Source: Galeopsis tetrahit (taxonomy: Eukaryota > Streptophyta > Magnoliopsida > Lamiales > Lamiaceae). From it: a stretch of 64,000 nucleotides of DNA. The translations under genes were made by a program, and so were the position numbers. The notes under the pieces were generated by a model. That model was not told where the DNA came from, did no database searches, and saw only the letters and a program-made list of their open reading frames with translations. Positions 23,156 to 35,299 of the stretch are shown here, one piece after another. Where the stretch lies: contig OY776119.1 in assembly GCA_963675135.1 (NCBI GenBank), positions 69,309,727-69,373,726 of the forward strand, read 5' to 3'. Every line of letters begins with the position of its first letter. Position 1 is the first letter of the stretch.

Positions 23156-24350
23156 GTTTACACAAATGCATTGATCAATGAAACCCATATATATAATGTG
23201 GATTTGAAATATTACCGTTGTATGATGATAATCAAATCCAACTATTTTAGGAAAAACAATCTTTTGATTTGATACTCTGAATATTACATTTCCATGTAAT
23301 ATTCAGTGTATCTTTGACTTTACAGATTCTGCAGCTTTTGTGTCAGATCCGTACAGTTGTTGTCGCGTTTCTGTTAGTCCACGTCAGCTGTATAGTTGTT
23401 GTCTAACGGATCTAAATCAGCTGATATTTCACAGCTGATTTTACTCTGCTTTCTTTACTCAGCTGCTGTCTTTTACTCAGCTTCTGTCTTTACTCAGTTG
23501 TCTTCCAGGTCTTCTGATTTGTCTTTTGATTTGGTCTTCTACATACAAGTCTTTTACTCTTTTTATATTGACCAGAGATCCTAATCTAAGATAATAAAAG
23601 GTAAGTTGTATAAAAGAAAAAGAAAACATACCAAAAGGTATGTCAAGGAAAGATACACTTCCCTATACAACAAAGTAAAGTCTAAAGTAAACAAAAATAC
23701 AAGTAAATCAAACTACAAATGATCGCCTTGATCAAGAATCAGATGATCTTTCTTGGCTAAAACTAACTCTCAAACGAGGAGAGGGAAGCGAACTCTCAAG
23801 CGAGAGAGGAAAAACTGCAAAAATCACGACGAGAACCAAAATCGATTCACCGAAACAAAGCCAGAAGACTCAAAAAACTACTAGCGAAATTCCGTGAACA
23901 AATCAACGACCGAAAATCGAACACATGTTGAAACAAAACCTCAACCATCGCCAAAATTGTGGCCTGAATCAACACAGTGAAGGAAACAATCGCGAACCAA
24001 CAAACAACAACCCAACGTTCAATGGAGCTTGAACTCTGAAACCCCTTTGGCCGTGAGGAGACCTCTCAATCGTTTGCTCCATTATTCTAACATTAATGAT
24101 GAAGTTGTCTATATAATACAACTTATCCTATTACAAGTATATTTGGTTTATCAATACAAACATAAGGATATAGAATATCTCAACATCTTTGATCTTCAAT
24201 CTTGTTCAAGTGCGTGTTTATCCAAATGAGGCTAGAACTCAACTGAGACGGAAGTTACCCCTTTGTTGTTGACCTATCGAGTAAGACTAAACTAAATAGT
24301 TGATTTATACAAGTTCAACTTTCCATCCTGTTATAAGGTGCTTTGGCATA
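23156..24350. other. Unresolved retroelement-derived stretch
   Basis: Between 23330 and 23580 CAGCTGAT/CTCAGCTG motifs are dense, as in the U3 of the E1-type LTRs, so this part is probably LTR-derived. Near 24035 minus reads GGTTTCAGAGTTCAAGCTC, a weak copia primer-site look-alike, next to a 5'-leader-like region. No coding domain was found. The exact elements and edges are unknown. Confidence 0.35.
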
Positions 24351-24354
24351 ACAG

Positions 24355-24446
24355 CTGTATGAACAAATGAGTGTTGTTGCATGAGTAAATTTGTGTTACT
24401 AGGTCATATCGTACCACTCTTTTGTTCATGTAGTAACACATAAATT
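24355..24446. repeat. Short foldback repeat, copy 1
   Basis: A left arm ATGAACAAATGAGTG and right arm CCACTCTTTTGTTCAT enclose a spacer with GCATGAGTAAAT. The whole unit, including the following GTAGTAACACAT, recurs at 25553-25645. This copy's arms have mismatches. Confidence 0.65.
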
Positions 24447-24515
24447 ACTGAATTGTGTAATTTTTTCGTTGGCTATGTTATTCCAACTCATGAAACATAA
24501 CGTAAACCAATTTTT

Positions 24516-24733
24516 TTTTCGACATCCAATGTCCTTATTCATTGCAAAAACAAATGTTTGGGGGAAGGCCAACCACAAATTCCGGTGGATCATCCCAACA
24601 ATAAGGGCTCTCATAATCTCGAGAGGCCCTAGCAATAGCATGTGCATAAGTGTTTGCATCATGCTTTACAAATGAGATAGAACAATTATTTAGGACGCTC
24701 AGAAGTCTCTTACAATTAGAAATATAATCTCCA
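24516..24733 (-). mobile_element. 5'-truncated LINE insertion carrying an RNase H C-terminus
   Basis: On minus, one open frame ends at TAA 24537-24535 and contains YISNCKRLLSVLNN, ISFVKHDANTYAHAIARASR, CWDDPPEFVVGLPP. This resembles the C-terminal half of plant RNase H-like domains (RVT_3 type) found in L1-like ORF2 proteins. A short A run (T run on plus, to 24519) follows the 3' end. The flanks carry a perfect 17-bp direct repeat, AACGTAAACCAATTTTT, at 24499-24515 and 24734-24750. Target-primed insertion with 5' truncation explains the tail, the duplication and the missing upstream domains. Part of the T run is shared by repeat and tail, so the edges are ambiguous by a few bases. Confidence 0.8.
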
Positions 24734-24750
24734 AACGTAAACCAATTTTT

Positions 24751-26305
24751 AAATGACTAACAATATATAATTTTTCTCAATACTTAAAATAATACGACAA
24801 TGGTGTTTCAAGTAATTACATAAATACGACTCGTGTGATAGTTTTAATAGCAAAAGTTTAATCAAGTCATAATAATCATGTTGCTCAATAATTCTTTTTA
24901 ATAAATAGAGCTCTTAAAAATGATAAGTACGAAAACAACACATTGCCTTCAACGTCGGAAATATTATTGTGTGTTAGAGAATTTTGAAAATTCTTACAAG
25001 ACCTCAACAATCTTTCATCATCAACACTTTACAACTTCTCCAAATTGAACAAAAATTTCAAAACCTCTTTATATTTTTTGAATTGTGTATATAGAACCCT
25101 GAGCTTCATCATTATAAAGATAAAGTAATTAACTCAAATTCTCTTTAGAATCTCCCGTCTTCTCACTTTTGTAACTTTTATTTATGCGTTTTTTGGATGA
25201 CTGCAATTATATATATTTAAAACAATGACTCCTTAAAAAAACTGAAATATTCTTGGGCCTGAATCGATGGCCTCGAGAGGGCCGGGCCTAAACACATGTC
25301 TCATATAATTGGGGGACTATGATGTAATGATTATCTGATAGTTTCAAATTTTTGCTATTGTTCTTTCCCTCTTTCTTCATTACGCTTTCTTGTTCTTACT
25401 TTTCCAAGATTTTTATTGTTCAAGTTCTTTTATTTTCATCTCTATTTCTGAGATGCCGATTTTCCACCGCTAAAAAATAGTTTTAATTCTTAAATTTTTT
25501 TATAGCTAGGTTTTTCACATTTCTACTCTAATTTCATGCTGATAACATTTGTGTTTTTGTGTGAACAAAAGAGTGTTATTGCATGAGTAAAATTGAGTTA
25601 CTAGTTCATATTGTAACACTCTTTTGTTCATGTAGTAACACATGAATCATTCAAAACGGTGACTATGAAGTTCTGATTATCTAATAATTGTTTGACTTTT
25701 CGTTGTTGTTCTTCAATATACACTTCATGATTTTTCATTTCAAGAGTGTTAAAATGTCTTAGTCAGATTTTTCTTCAATATAATTTCATGACTTTTCGTT
25801 GTTGTTCTCTGTCACAATTTTACTTTCTACGTTTTTTAAAAATTCATTTCGCGACCCGGCGCCTTGATTTCTTGACTACATCGATTGAACTGCGAGAATT
25901 TGGATCTTGACTACATGTCCTCTATTTATTTATTTTTTCATCCAAATCTACGTGACACTCCCAAAGCTTCAATTTATTTTATAATTTTCTCATTAACGTG
26001 CATTTTAATTTAAAATTAAAATTTGAATCAGAACTTTCGTTGTGAGAAGAATTGGGGGAAAATCAATAAGCTCAATCAATTTCTAATAAATTTTCTCTAT
26101 AATATATTTCTTAGTTATGGTAGAAAAATCAACTAAAAAAATAATAATTTAGGTAAAACTATTTTTTTTAAGTATGAAAAAATAAATATCAATAGCATTA
26201 TACGAGGAAACATGTAGTATTGTTAAGATAATCAAGTTATAATTGTCTTGAAACCTGATTTGACCCGTAATTTTTTTAAGAGATATTATACGGTGCAATA
26301 CTACA
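24751..26305. other. AT-rich stretch with foldback copy 2
   Basis: No coding domain is recognised. A GC-richer spot with GGCCTCGAGAGGGCC lies near 25270. The only structure found is the inverted repeat at 25562-25630, listed separately. The last bases before E3 include its target site CTACA (26301-26305). Confidence 0.4.
25562..25630. repeat. Short foldback repeat, copy 2 (perfect 17-bp arms)
   Basis: TGAACAAAAGAGTGTTA at 25562-25578 is the exact reverse complement of 25614-25630, with a 35-base spacer. It is homologous to 24355-24446 over about 90 bases including both arms, spacer and the trailing GTAGTAACACAT. It may be a tiny foldback element or part of a larger unrecognised repeat. Confidence 0.75.
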
Positions 26306-27585
26306 TGTAGGTCCCTAGTTGAGTAAGCTAGTAAAAGTCTAGAGGAGAGGGGTGAATAAACTTTTAAAAATCTTTCAAAATATCAAAGTACACAATGCGG
26401 AATTATCAGATTTAACAATGAGCCCTTAAAATTTATACTCAACTAATATCGAAGAACACTAATCTTGTCTATTCTATATGCAGATTAATCAATTAAACAA
26501 GTAATCAATCAAACACAGATAAAACAGTAAAGTAAATCAAACACGATATTTATAGTGGTTCGACAACTTGTCTACATTCACTCTCACAACTCCAGTCGTG
26601 AAATTCTTATTAACTCTTCTCTTCGAGTAGTGTGTTCTCGTGGCTTTAAGTCCCAAGAAATAAGACTTCGATCTTCTCGATTATACCACCAGGTATATCT
26701 TCGATATAACAACTAGCTATTTTACAAGCAACTAGCAACTTGATTAACAACAAAACTTTAAAGAAAAACTTCTCTAATTCAGTAGTAGCCTCCTTGAATA
26801 TGACTTGTATTTTGGCTTGAACTTTTGAACTTCAACTCTGCGAGTTTCTCTTGCTTTGAATACTTCTCAATGAACGCTTCAGTATTTCAAATTTCAGTAG
26901 TCTTCAATGCTTGAATTACTTCGCGTATTTATAATCTCCATAAATCAAGAACAGTTTGTTATCCAACAACTTTTCTTGATAACTAACTTCAAAACAATTA
27001 CTTTTTATCCTTCAACGCGTTTCTTCAGTTAATTAGTTATTTCCATAACTAACTCTTCAATATACGATCTTATCTTTATTCAGTTATTTCACGCGTTTTT
27101 CACTTGACTTATCTTGCATCGACACTTAGAATATTTCTTCATTCTTCGGTACTTGTCTTGTCTTGTAATAGTCTTCTTCCAGTAGTAGATTTCTTTATGT
27201 AGAACTATACTAGTCCTATTAATCTAATCCTAACAAGACTATTACATTACTTTAAGCTTTATAATTTCAGCTTAGTCACCTTATAAACTATACATCAATA
27301 TTACATGAATATAAACTATGAACATAAACTATGAGCTTCTATACAATAATTATATGTTCATCATAAAACTTGTAAAACTTCAACACTTAGTTTATTTTTC
27401 CAGTGCTTATGAAAGGTACTTGACTTTTTCTTTTCTTTTCTGCTTTTGTACTCTACTGATCTTGTCATAAGATGACTTCCATAACTAGATCAGTCAATAC
27501 TTAGACATATATTCAAGTCTACTTTTGGCTTATCAAAACTACTTAAACATCAATTAGGACTTATATTAGGATTCATATCCCAACA
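26306..27585 (-). repeat. E3 left (3') LTR
   Basis: It runs from TGTAGGTCCCTAGTTGAG to CATATCCCAACA. Relative to the right LTR it lacks a short block (TAGTAAGATTGAG) close to its edge. A TATA-like TATAAATACG (minus) lies at 26924-26933. Confidence 0.92.
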
Positions 27586-27600
27586 GTTTCCCCCTTTTTG
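27586..27600 (-). promoter_or_regulatory. E3 polypurine tract
   Basis: Minus reads CAAAAAGGGGGAAAC directly against the LTR. The tract and the next bases (GATGAAGCCAAAACTA) match E2 at 15932-15962. Confidence 0.85.
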
Positions 27601-27756
27601 ATGAAGCCAAAACTACTTGAATTATTTTAAGTCAGTAGACTAATTAAGTAGTTATCTTCTTCAAAATGATTATCTTTTCATTCATAATAATAGATCAAGT
27701 AGATTACAAATACTTAGCAAAAATAATAAGAAATAAATTAAACACTTACAGTCTCT

Positions 27757-30194
27757 TCATTCCATGCTTCCACCACTTGGAGTGTCAGCATCAGGATTCG
27801 GAACTTGAAACGCTTCCAAAACACGATGATGAATATCATAAATATGATCTTCATTATCAATCTTCTCTTTCTCCAACAAATCTTCTTCAAACTTCTTGAT
27901 TATGTTGAAATCAACACGTTTACCAGATCCTAACATAGGTGTTTCCCACTTAGGAAAATCTGGACAAAGTATGTTGTATCCAACGGCAGTAGCAATACGC
28001 ATAATCAAATTCCATAAGTTGTTGTTTTCAGCTTCCATGAACTTCTCAAACACAACAAACAACTCATCTTTGCTATCAGCATCACCAAATTTGCGAATAA
28101 TCCAGTGATCTACTTCCCACTTCAACTTGACAATCTTCCATGCTTCTCTATGTTCAGCATCAATGAATCTGTCAATCTGGGCATCTTCAATCACACTTGG
28201 ATCTTCCTTTAAATCTTGTAACCTCTTGATGTGTTTTCCTAACACCTTCTTATTTGCATAACGATCATCTTCCAACTTCTGCTTCTTCAGGATTTCAGTC
28301 TCATCAATATTTGCAATAATCTGACCTATTGACTCATTAACTTTAGGTTCACGCATATCTAGCATTATTTTGACAATCCGTCTTGTCTGAACCTCTTCAG
28401 TCATCTTTCCTTTGCCTTTCGCAGTTTTCAACTGATCTGCTCTAACTCAACTTTCTTTGCTAGCCTTCCTCTTCTAGGTCTACTAGTCTCTTGAACATTA
28501 ACAGCAGTTTCAACATCAGTTGTCTTTACTTCTTCAATCTCTTTCCCCTTTTTGGCTTCATCACTTGCCTTAAGAGTAAAAAGAGAAGTAAATCTGGTCA
28601 TCTCTTCTTGAATTGCTTGCTTCATCAGATCAGTAGCTCTATCAATCTGCTTCTGATGACTTTTATCTTGACTTAGCTTTTCAAGACGATCAGCTGTATA
28701 TTCCAATTTCTTGGATGAAAGATTGAACTCATTCTTGAAGTGAGTTGCAATCAAGCTTAACATTCTGTTTTCTTCAGTCATTGCTGTCAACAATGCTCTT
28801 GCTTGAACTAACTGTTCATGAGCCTCTCTTCTCTGCTCATCTGCAATCTCAATCTTCACTTTATAGATTCTCTCCATCTTCATTGATTCTTAAGCTAAAA
28901 CTCTCGCAAAATCTACATAACATTTTTCAGAATACTCAACCTGTCTTTGCAGAAAATCTTCCAGTTGAGTAAACATTTCTTGTCTGAAAGTAGCATCCAT
29001 TTGATTGACCTCACCGACAATCAATTCTTTCGAACTAGCCACGAGCGAATTGTTCTGGTCTATCAGAGCCTTCTTCACATCAGACTTTAAGAAATCATCT
29101 ATTGAGGTTTTAATGACTTGCTTCAGATCATTCTTCAATTCATCAAACAAAGCAGCCGGAATAGATTGAGTTGTGTGAACAACTTCCATAGGAACAATAT
29201 CCATCATTCCAAGTTCTTCAACAATAGGCACTTCAAATAACTTGTCTTCCATCTCAATAGTTAAGACCTCGTCTTCTACTATGTCAGGAACAACGCTTCC
29301 ACCAACAGCTCTTAAATTCAATGGAGGACAGTAAGGTATAATTGCCAACCTTGCTTCCTTTGCTCTGAGTTCTGCAGCATCAGACTCTCTTTTAACCACC
29401 TCAACTAATCTGGCGGTGTAAGCACAAGTTTCTGCAGGAAAATATGTTTTCCCTTGTCTGGTTATCTGGCCAACATTGCATCTCGGGCCATGAGTATGTT
29501 GTACTTGAAAATTAAAGATAACACCTCGAAGGTGATCAGAAATGTTATCCAGGTCAAGACTTGGATCAAATGATTCTGGCTCCTTGAAGTCGTCTTCCGA
29601 TTATTGAACACCAATACTTGGCCTGCTTGAGCATAACACATCATCTGGAATTTCAAGCATTTTCTTCACCAGATCAGTTAAAGCTTCAGGCGACCTTAAC
29701 TCAGAATGCTTTTTAACACCACTGATCTCTTTTTGCTCCATCTCACAATCTTGAAAATTGGAGATAACGCCCATACCAGATATAACTTCAAACAAATCTT
29801 CACACGGTCCTTCACTTAATGCGACCCATGTGCAAATTCGAATCAACTTCTCATAAGCTTCTGAACTGGTATTAATTTCAACAGTTGGGAGCTTCTTCTT
29901 TAGGTTCTTAGTCATCTGTGCCCGGAGCCTCTTCTCCCTTGCGCACATCGGATAGCTGACTAAGTTTGGGAATCTATTAATGGGAGGGGTCTGAGTAAGT
30001 GGGGTGCTTATCTCAGTTGTTGAAGTGTCAGCCAATGTAGTTCCCATAATAGACGGGTTTGGCGGTTCAACATTTTCTATTGAGGGTAGAGTAATTTAGG
30101 GAGTGGTATCTGTTGGTTTGGGTGGGGAATGAACAAGAATTTCATCTGAAGGGGCTTCTTCAGGCTGGGGCCTCTTGAGTAAATAAAGAACTCA
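27757..30194 (-). pseudogene. E3 sole ORF: novel accessory protein with coiled coil, disabled
   Basis: From about 30194 down to 28428 one frame is open except for TAA stops near 30095, at 29603-29601 and at 28892-28890. A frame change near 28430-28450 leads into the last 224 codons (27757-28431). The intact reading would be roughly 800 residues. N-terminal: acidic, proline-rich, then FPNLVSYPMCAREKRLRAQM and FEVISGMGVISNFQD. Middle: LRGVIFNFQVQHTHGPRCNV and NLRAVGGSVVPDIVEDE. Next: a long charged coiled-coil region (ADEQRREAHEQLVQARALL, ASDEAKKGKEIEEVKT) and a basic RPRRGRLAKK. C-terminal: FMEAENNNLWNLIMRIAT, then ILCPDFPKWETP, the part shared with E2. No cysteine knuckle, protease DSG, YVDD or DDE motif is seen, and no signal peptide. 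Function unknown. Confidence 0.75.
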
Positions 30195-30317
30195 AGTGCT
30201 GAACAAATATCGGAGTGGTTGAATGAACTCAGTATGATGATATGAACAAATACACATAAGAACCAAGAGTTCCCTCAAAGTCTTTATGGGTGATCAAGAA
30301 ACAGCAGTCCAAAGAAC

Positions 30318-30333
30318 TACTGCTCTGATACCA
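30318..30333 (-). promoter_or_regulatory. E3 primer binding site
   Basis: Minus reads TGGTATCAGAGCAGTAG starting two bases inside the right LTR. The first 12 bases are the standard plant copia match to initiator tRNA-Met, undamaged. Confidence 0.9.
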
Positions 30334-30335
30334 CT

Positions 30336-31620
30336 TGTAGGTCCCTAGTTGAGTAGTAAGATTGAGTAAGCTAGTAAAAGTCTAGAGGGGAGGGGTGAAT
30401 AGACGTTTAAAAATCTTTCAAATATCAAAGTACACAATGCGGAATTATCAGATTTAACAATGAGCCCTTAAAATTTATACTCAACTAATATCGAAGAACA
30501 CTGGTCTTGTTTATTCTATATGCATATTAATCAATTAAACAAGTAATCAATTAAACACAGATAAAACAGTAAAGTAAATCAAACACGATATTTATAGTGG
30601 TTCGACAACTTGTCTACATCCACTCTCACAACTCCAGTCGTGAAATTCTTATTAACTCTTCTCTTCGAGTAGTGTGTTCTTGTGGCTTTAAGTCCCAAGA
30701 AATAAGACTTCGATCTTCTCGATTATACCACCAGGTATATCTTCGATCTAACAACTAGCTATTTTACAAGCAACTAGCAACTTGATTAACAACAAAACTT
30801 TAAAGAAAAACTTCTCTAATTCAGTAGTAGCCTCCTTGAATATGACTTGTCTTCTGGCTTGAACTTCTGAACTTCAACTCTGCGAGTTTCTCTTGCTTTG
30901 AATACTTCTCAATAAACGCTTCAGTATTTCAAATTTCAGTAGTCTTCAACGCTTGAATTACTTCGCGTATTTATAATCTCCAGAAAATCAAGAACAGTTT
31001 GTTATCCAACAACTTTTCTTGATAACTAACTTCAAAACAGTTACTTCTTATCCTTCAACCCGTTTCTTCAGTTAATTAGTTATTTCCATAAATAACTCTT
31101 CAATATACGATCTTATCTTTATTCAGTTATTTCACGCGTTTTGCACTTGACTTGTCTTGCATCGACACTTAGAATATTTCTTCATTCTTCGGTACTTGTC
31201 TTGTCTTGTAGCAGTCTTCTTCCAGTAGTAGACTTCTTCATGTAGAACTATACTAGTCCTATTAATCTAATCCTAACAAGACTATTACATTACTTTAAGC
31301 TTTATAATTTCAGCTTAGTCACCTTATAAACTATACATCAATATTACATGAATATAAACTATGAACATAAACTATGAGCTTCTATTCAATAATTATATGC
31401 TCATCATAAAACCTGTAAAACTTCAACACTTAGTTTATTTTTCCAGTGCTTATGAAAGGTACTTGACTTTTTCTTTTCTTTTCTGCTTTTGTACTCTACT
31501 GATCTTGTCATAAGATGACTTCCATAACTATATCAGTCAATACTTAGACATATATTCAAGTCTACTTTTGGCTTATCAAAACTACTTCAACAGACTTATA
31601 TTAGGATTCATATTCCAACA
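30336..31620 (-). repeat. E3 right (5') LTR
   Basis: It runs from TGTAGGTCCC to CATATTCCAACA. A TATA-like TATAAATACG (minus) at 30966-30975 would start the element RNA toward the primer site. Near-identity with the left LTR implies a younger insertion than E1. Confidence 0.92.
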
Positions 31621-31625
31621 CTACA

Positions 31626-34449
31626 TATAAATGTTAACAAAGTTTTGTATATTTCAGGTGTACCGCGCAATTTAAGTGCATTTTTAAACCGTATTAATTG
31701 TTAAGTAAAAATAAATAATAATATTTTAAAATGCATAGACAATGCATTTAGTGCATAAAGAACTTATTGTATAAGTGTTTGTGTAAAAACAAAATTCAAA
31801 CTGATGAATCTTTTTATAATTGAAAAACCAAACACATCTTGTCCTAATATTCTTGAATAATTATTTTACGCGGGTGGATTTATTAAAATTAGAGTCAATT
31901 TATTAAAATAATAATTTTAAATACTATATTAATTTTTATCTTTTTCATTTTGTTAGAGTATGTGAGAATAATTTTTTTTTATTCTAATATATTTATAACA
32001 TATACATATCTATAAATTTGAATCTATATTATTGTATTTATATTTTATATATTATAATATTTTTTTAATATATTAATAAAATGTGCATTAATAAAATTAT
32101 AATTTTAATAGTAAAATTAAAAATATTTTTAATAAGAAAGGGCATTATAAAATAATTTTAAATAGGTTATTATATGTATTTATATAGAGTTATAGATATT
32201 TATAGGGTTGATTTTGTAGGGTTTATAGTTATTTGTAGGATAAGATTTTAAAATTTTAAATCTAAATTTGAAAGTAGAACCGTGTGGAATTTTCCATTCC
32301 AAAACAAACATTTTCTTAAAGAATTGTGACATTTCTAGTAACGCATAAAATAGTATTTAATTTTTTCGTCAAGTTTTTTTCTTTCAATTATTAAAAACTA
32401 TTATATTATAACAAATAATTGCATAATTTTCTCAAGTCGGCGTACATCTTTATACCACATTTCAATTAACTAATCAAACTTTATTGAAATATTTTAGATT
32501 TTTTTTAATGACAATTACTAAAACTTTTCAAGTAAAAGGTTGTTAAATTATTCTAGAATACTCTTACTATGTGAATTTTTAATTGACAATTACTAAAAAT
32601 CCTCAACAATACTCTATATATTTTAAAAAGTTTTTTAAAATTATTTTAGAATACATTCACATTCTATATCTCAAGAAAATTATATATATATTCACATTCA
32701 AATAATGATTCATAAAGTCAAATACATATATAGTTTCTTTACCTTCATTCTTCATAATATGAAATTAAAAAACCTTTAACAAAATAGTTTCTTTACCCTC
32801 CATTCTTCCTAATACTTCCTAATATGAAATTAAAAACCTTTAACAAAATAGTTTATTTACCCTTCATTCTTTATCCTTCATTCTTCATAATATGAAATTA
32901 TAAAAACTTTAACAAAATAAATGAATATCCGACCATGTATATTATAAAAAAATTATTTACATAAAATATATAACTGAGGAAGGTGGTTACGTCACTGACA
33001 GTAAATTTATTATTTTTCGAGGGTGTCTATAAAGTATTTATTAAAGAGGGTGTCTACAAAGTACTAATATAGAATTTTTATGTGTAACTATTTATAAATA
33101 AATTTAAAAATTAGTACAATAATTTGATATATATTAAATATATAAAAAATATTAATAATAAATCAAGAATAATAAATACCATTGACATCATTAATAGAGA
33201 GGGAAGAAAACTTACATGTTGAAGGATAGAATTTGAGATTAAAACAATAAAAAGATATCAAGATGATACTCCTATTTTCTTTTTAGTGAGACATTAAAAA
33301 AATTAAATGTGAGATTGATTCTAATTAAATTTAAAAAATTATAATTAAAAATAAACAACAAAAATATCAAGGAAAATATATATTTAGTAAATCTATTAAT
33401 TTAACAGTTTCCGAAAAAATAATTTAAGAAACGGTAAATAAAAGAGAGAGAGAGGCGAGCAGGTAAGTAAAATAACGGTGATACAAAAAAAATGAGAGAG
33501 AACCAAAAAAAAATTAAACAAAAGTTTAAAAGAAAAAAATTAAAAAAAGAAAGGAAAATTTAAGGAAATTGTAGAAAAAAAAAATGAAGAAAATTGTAAA
33601 AAAAAAAAAAAAATAATAATTGAAAGAGAGAGAAATATATCATCTAGTAAAAATCTACAAAAAAATCATACATGTTAATCAACTTAAAAAAATAAAAGAA
33701 TAATAAGAAAGTAGAATGAGATTGATGACCATTATATAGGAGATCGGATTAAAAATATACGAAATTTTGTTTCATTTAAATTTGAATATTAGAAGATAAG
33801 ATTAAAATGATTTCAAATTTAAAAATAATAATTATGATATTAAAATTATTATTTTGAGATGAAAATAGGAAAAATGATTTTTTTTAATCAGAATGTCTAA
33901 GAAAGAGAGAGATTGTGATAGAGTGTTGAAATTGTGATACGTGTCCTATTATTTTCTCACAAGAGTATTAAGATTAAGATAAGATGTGAATGATATCTTT
34001 GGCTTTGAGTGATTTCCATAATTCCATTCAAACATTATGTTGTAATATAGATTGTCAACTTTGTTGTAAAAGACGGTACAAGCATTTTTTTTATCGATTC
34101 GGTTTTGCCTCTTTAGATGTGTATTTTTTTAAAATAAAATAAAATAAACAGCCTTAACGAGCATAGGCAGCGCCAATGCGCCCTGATTTTATTTTTTACA
34201 TTTGTTTTTGTGTAGTAATTTAATTTGAGCAATCGTGCACACTTTTCAAGGAAAAACAAAACTCTAAGCAATACTTATGGCTTCGCCATGGCGTAGGGTG
34301 TATTTTGGCCAAATAAATTATGTCGTTTAAAGGGTGATAAATGTGTTTATAGAAGAAAACAAATTTTTATAATACGAAGGAATCTCAAATTCGGTTGAAT
34401 TTCACATATGAGGATCAATGAATTGATTCACATATTGAAATGTATTCTA
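31626..34449. other. Very AT-rich stretch, nothing coding
   Basis: Long A/T runs and purine tracts (GAGAGAGA near 33440, 33630 and 33900). A piece at 33890-33960 (GATTGTGATAGAGTGTTGAAATTGT split) resembles 53180-53230 and 51710-51770, so it is a dispersed repeat. A single-ended TCCATTCCAAAACAAACAT near 32300 resembles a Tourist terminus, with no partner found. Confidence 0.45.
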
Positions 34450-35299
34450 CAGTAGAAACTCTATAAATTAATAATGTTGGAACCACCAAAATTTATTAAT
34501 TTAAAGAGTTATTAATTTATATATTAATTAATATTTTATTAATTTATGGAGTAATAAAATACTCAATTTATAAACACTTTCAAACTTCCACATATAATTA
34601 ATTATTGTATATCGAATGAAGGATTTAATTTGAAATAATCATCAATCTTCCACATTATTATACTTCTTGTATTCATTGTATCACTTTATGGATAATAAAA
34701 AAGATTTTCTATATCAAAATATGCTAACACAAACAAAATCATACACACAACATGACTTCTCATCTTACATGTGTGAAAAAAAATAACAACAACCGACGAG
34801 ATTCGAAGAGCATTATGCAAGCACAACAAGGATAATTCAAGTCTAGCTCAAAAGCAATTGTAAGAATGTGTTCTTAGTAACTATAGTTTGCATGTGAGTC
34901 AATCGACAATATCAAATACAATTAAGCGGGTCTTTAAAGTATCTCTCACTTGAATAATTTCTTGTTGAGCTATGAAAAAATGACACTAGAAGTTCTTACA
35001 ATGATAAGAAAAATTAGAGATGAGATTTAAGGTGAAATTGATTTCAATAAAAAATAAAAGACAATTTAGTCATTTTTCAAGAAACCTTCATAAATCATTC
35101 ATGTAATAGAGAGTATATAAGGAATTATTAATTTATAATTTATATGGGGTCTATAGAAATTATAAAAAATGTATTATTTTATAATTTTAGCGAGTTTATT
35201 AATTTAGCACCCTATACCCAAATCGGAACCGTTAAAAAATATTATCTTAGAGAGTTTATTAATTAATCGAGTATTAATTAATTTATAGAGTTTCTACTG
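34450..35299. mobile_element. Emigrant-like (pogo/mariner class) non-autonomous element
   Basis: Both ends read CAGTAGAAACTCTATAAATT inward, perfect over at least 20 bases, and are flanked by TA (34448-34449, 35300-35301). The pattern of repeated TTATTAATTTA next to the ends fits Arabidopsis Emigrant/Lemi-type elements, whose termini are CAGTAAAACCTCTATAAATT (recalled). At 850 bp it is long for a MITE, but it has no transposase ORF. Confidence 0.85.

Larger units (their letters stand above)
26306..31620 (-). mobile_element. E3: complete non-autonomous copia-type element with a single non-gag-pol ORF
   Basis: Perfect CTACA duplications flank it (26301-26305, 31621-31625). The two LTRs (1280 and 1285 bp) start TGTAGGTCCC and end CCCAACA or TCCAACA; apart from one missing block of about 13 bases in the left copy they look about 97% alike by eye. 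The 2750-bp interior has a primer binding site, a polypurine tract and one long decayed ORF. There is no gag, protease, integrase, RT or RNase H. This is the plan of a large retrotransposon derivative, but with its own protein. It must be mobilised by another element; E2 shares its 3' end and a protein domain. Confidence 0.92.

Noticed and set aside
24426..24675. ORFs on both strands over the LINE fragment
   Set aside because: The listed frames are not the coding one. The RNase H reading is another minus frame ending at 24535.
26306..31620. E3 as an endogenous pararetrovirus or an env-bearing retrovirus
   Set aside because: No RT, movement or coat protein motif and no membrane or signal segments in its ORF. 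LTR, primer site and polypurine tract are copia-like.
31626..34449. Matrix-attachment or origin-like function for the AT-rich block
   Set aside because: Composition alone cannot support it, and no distinguishing motif is visible.
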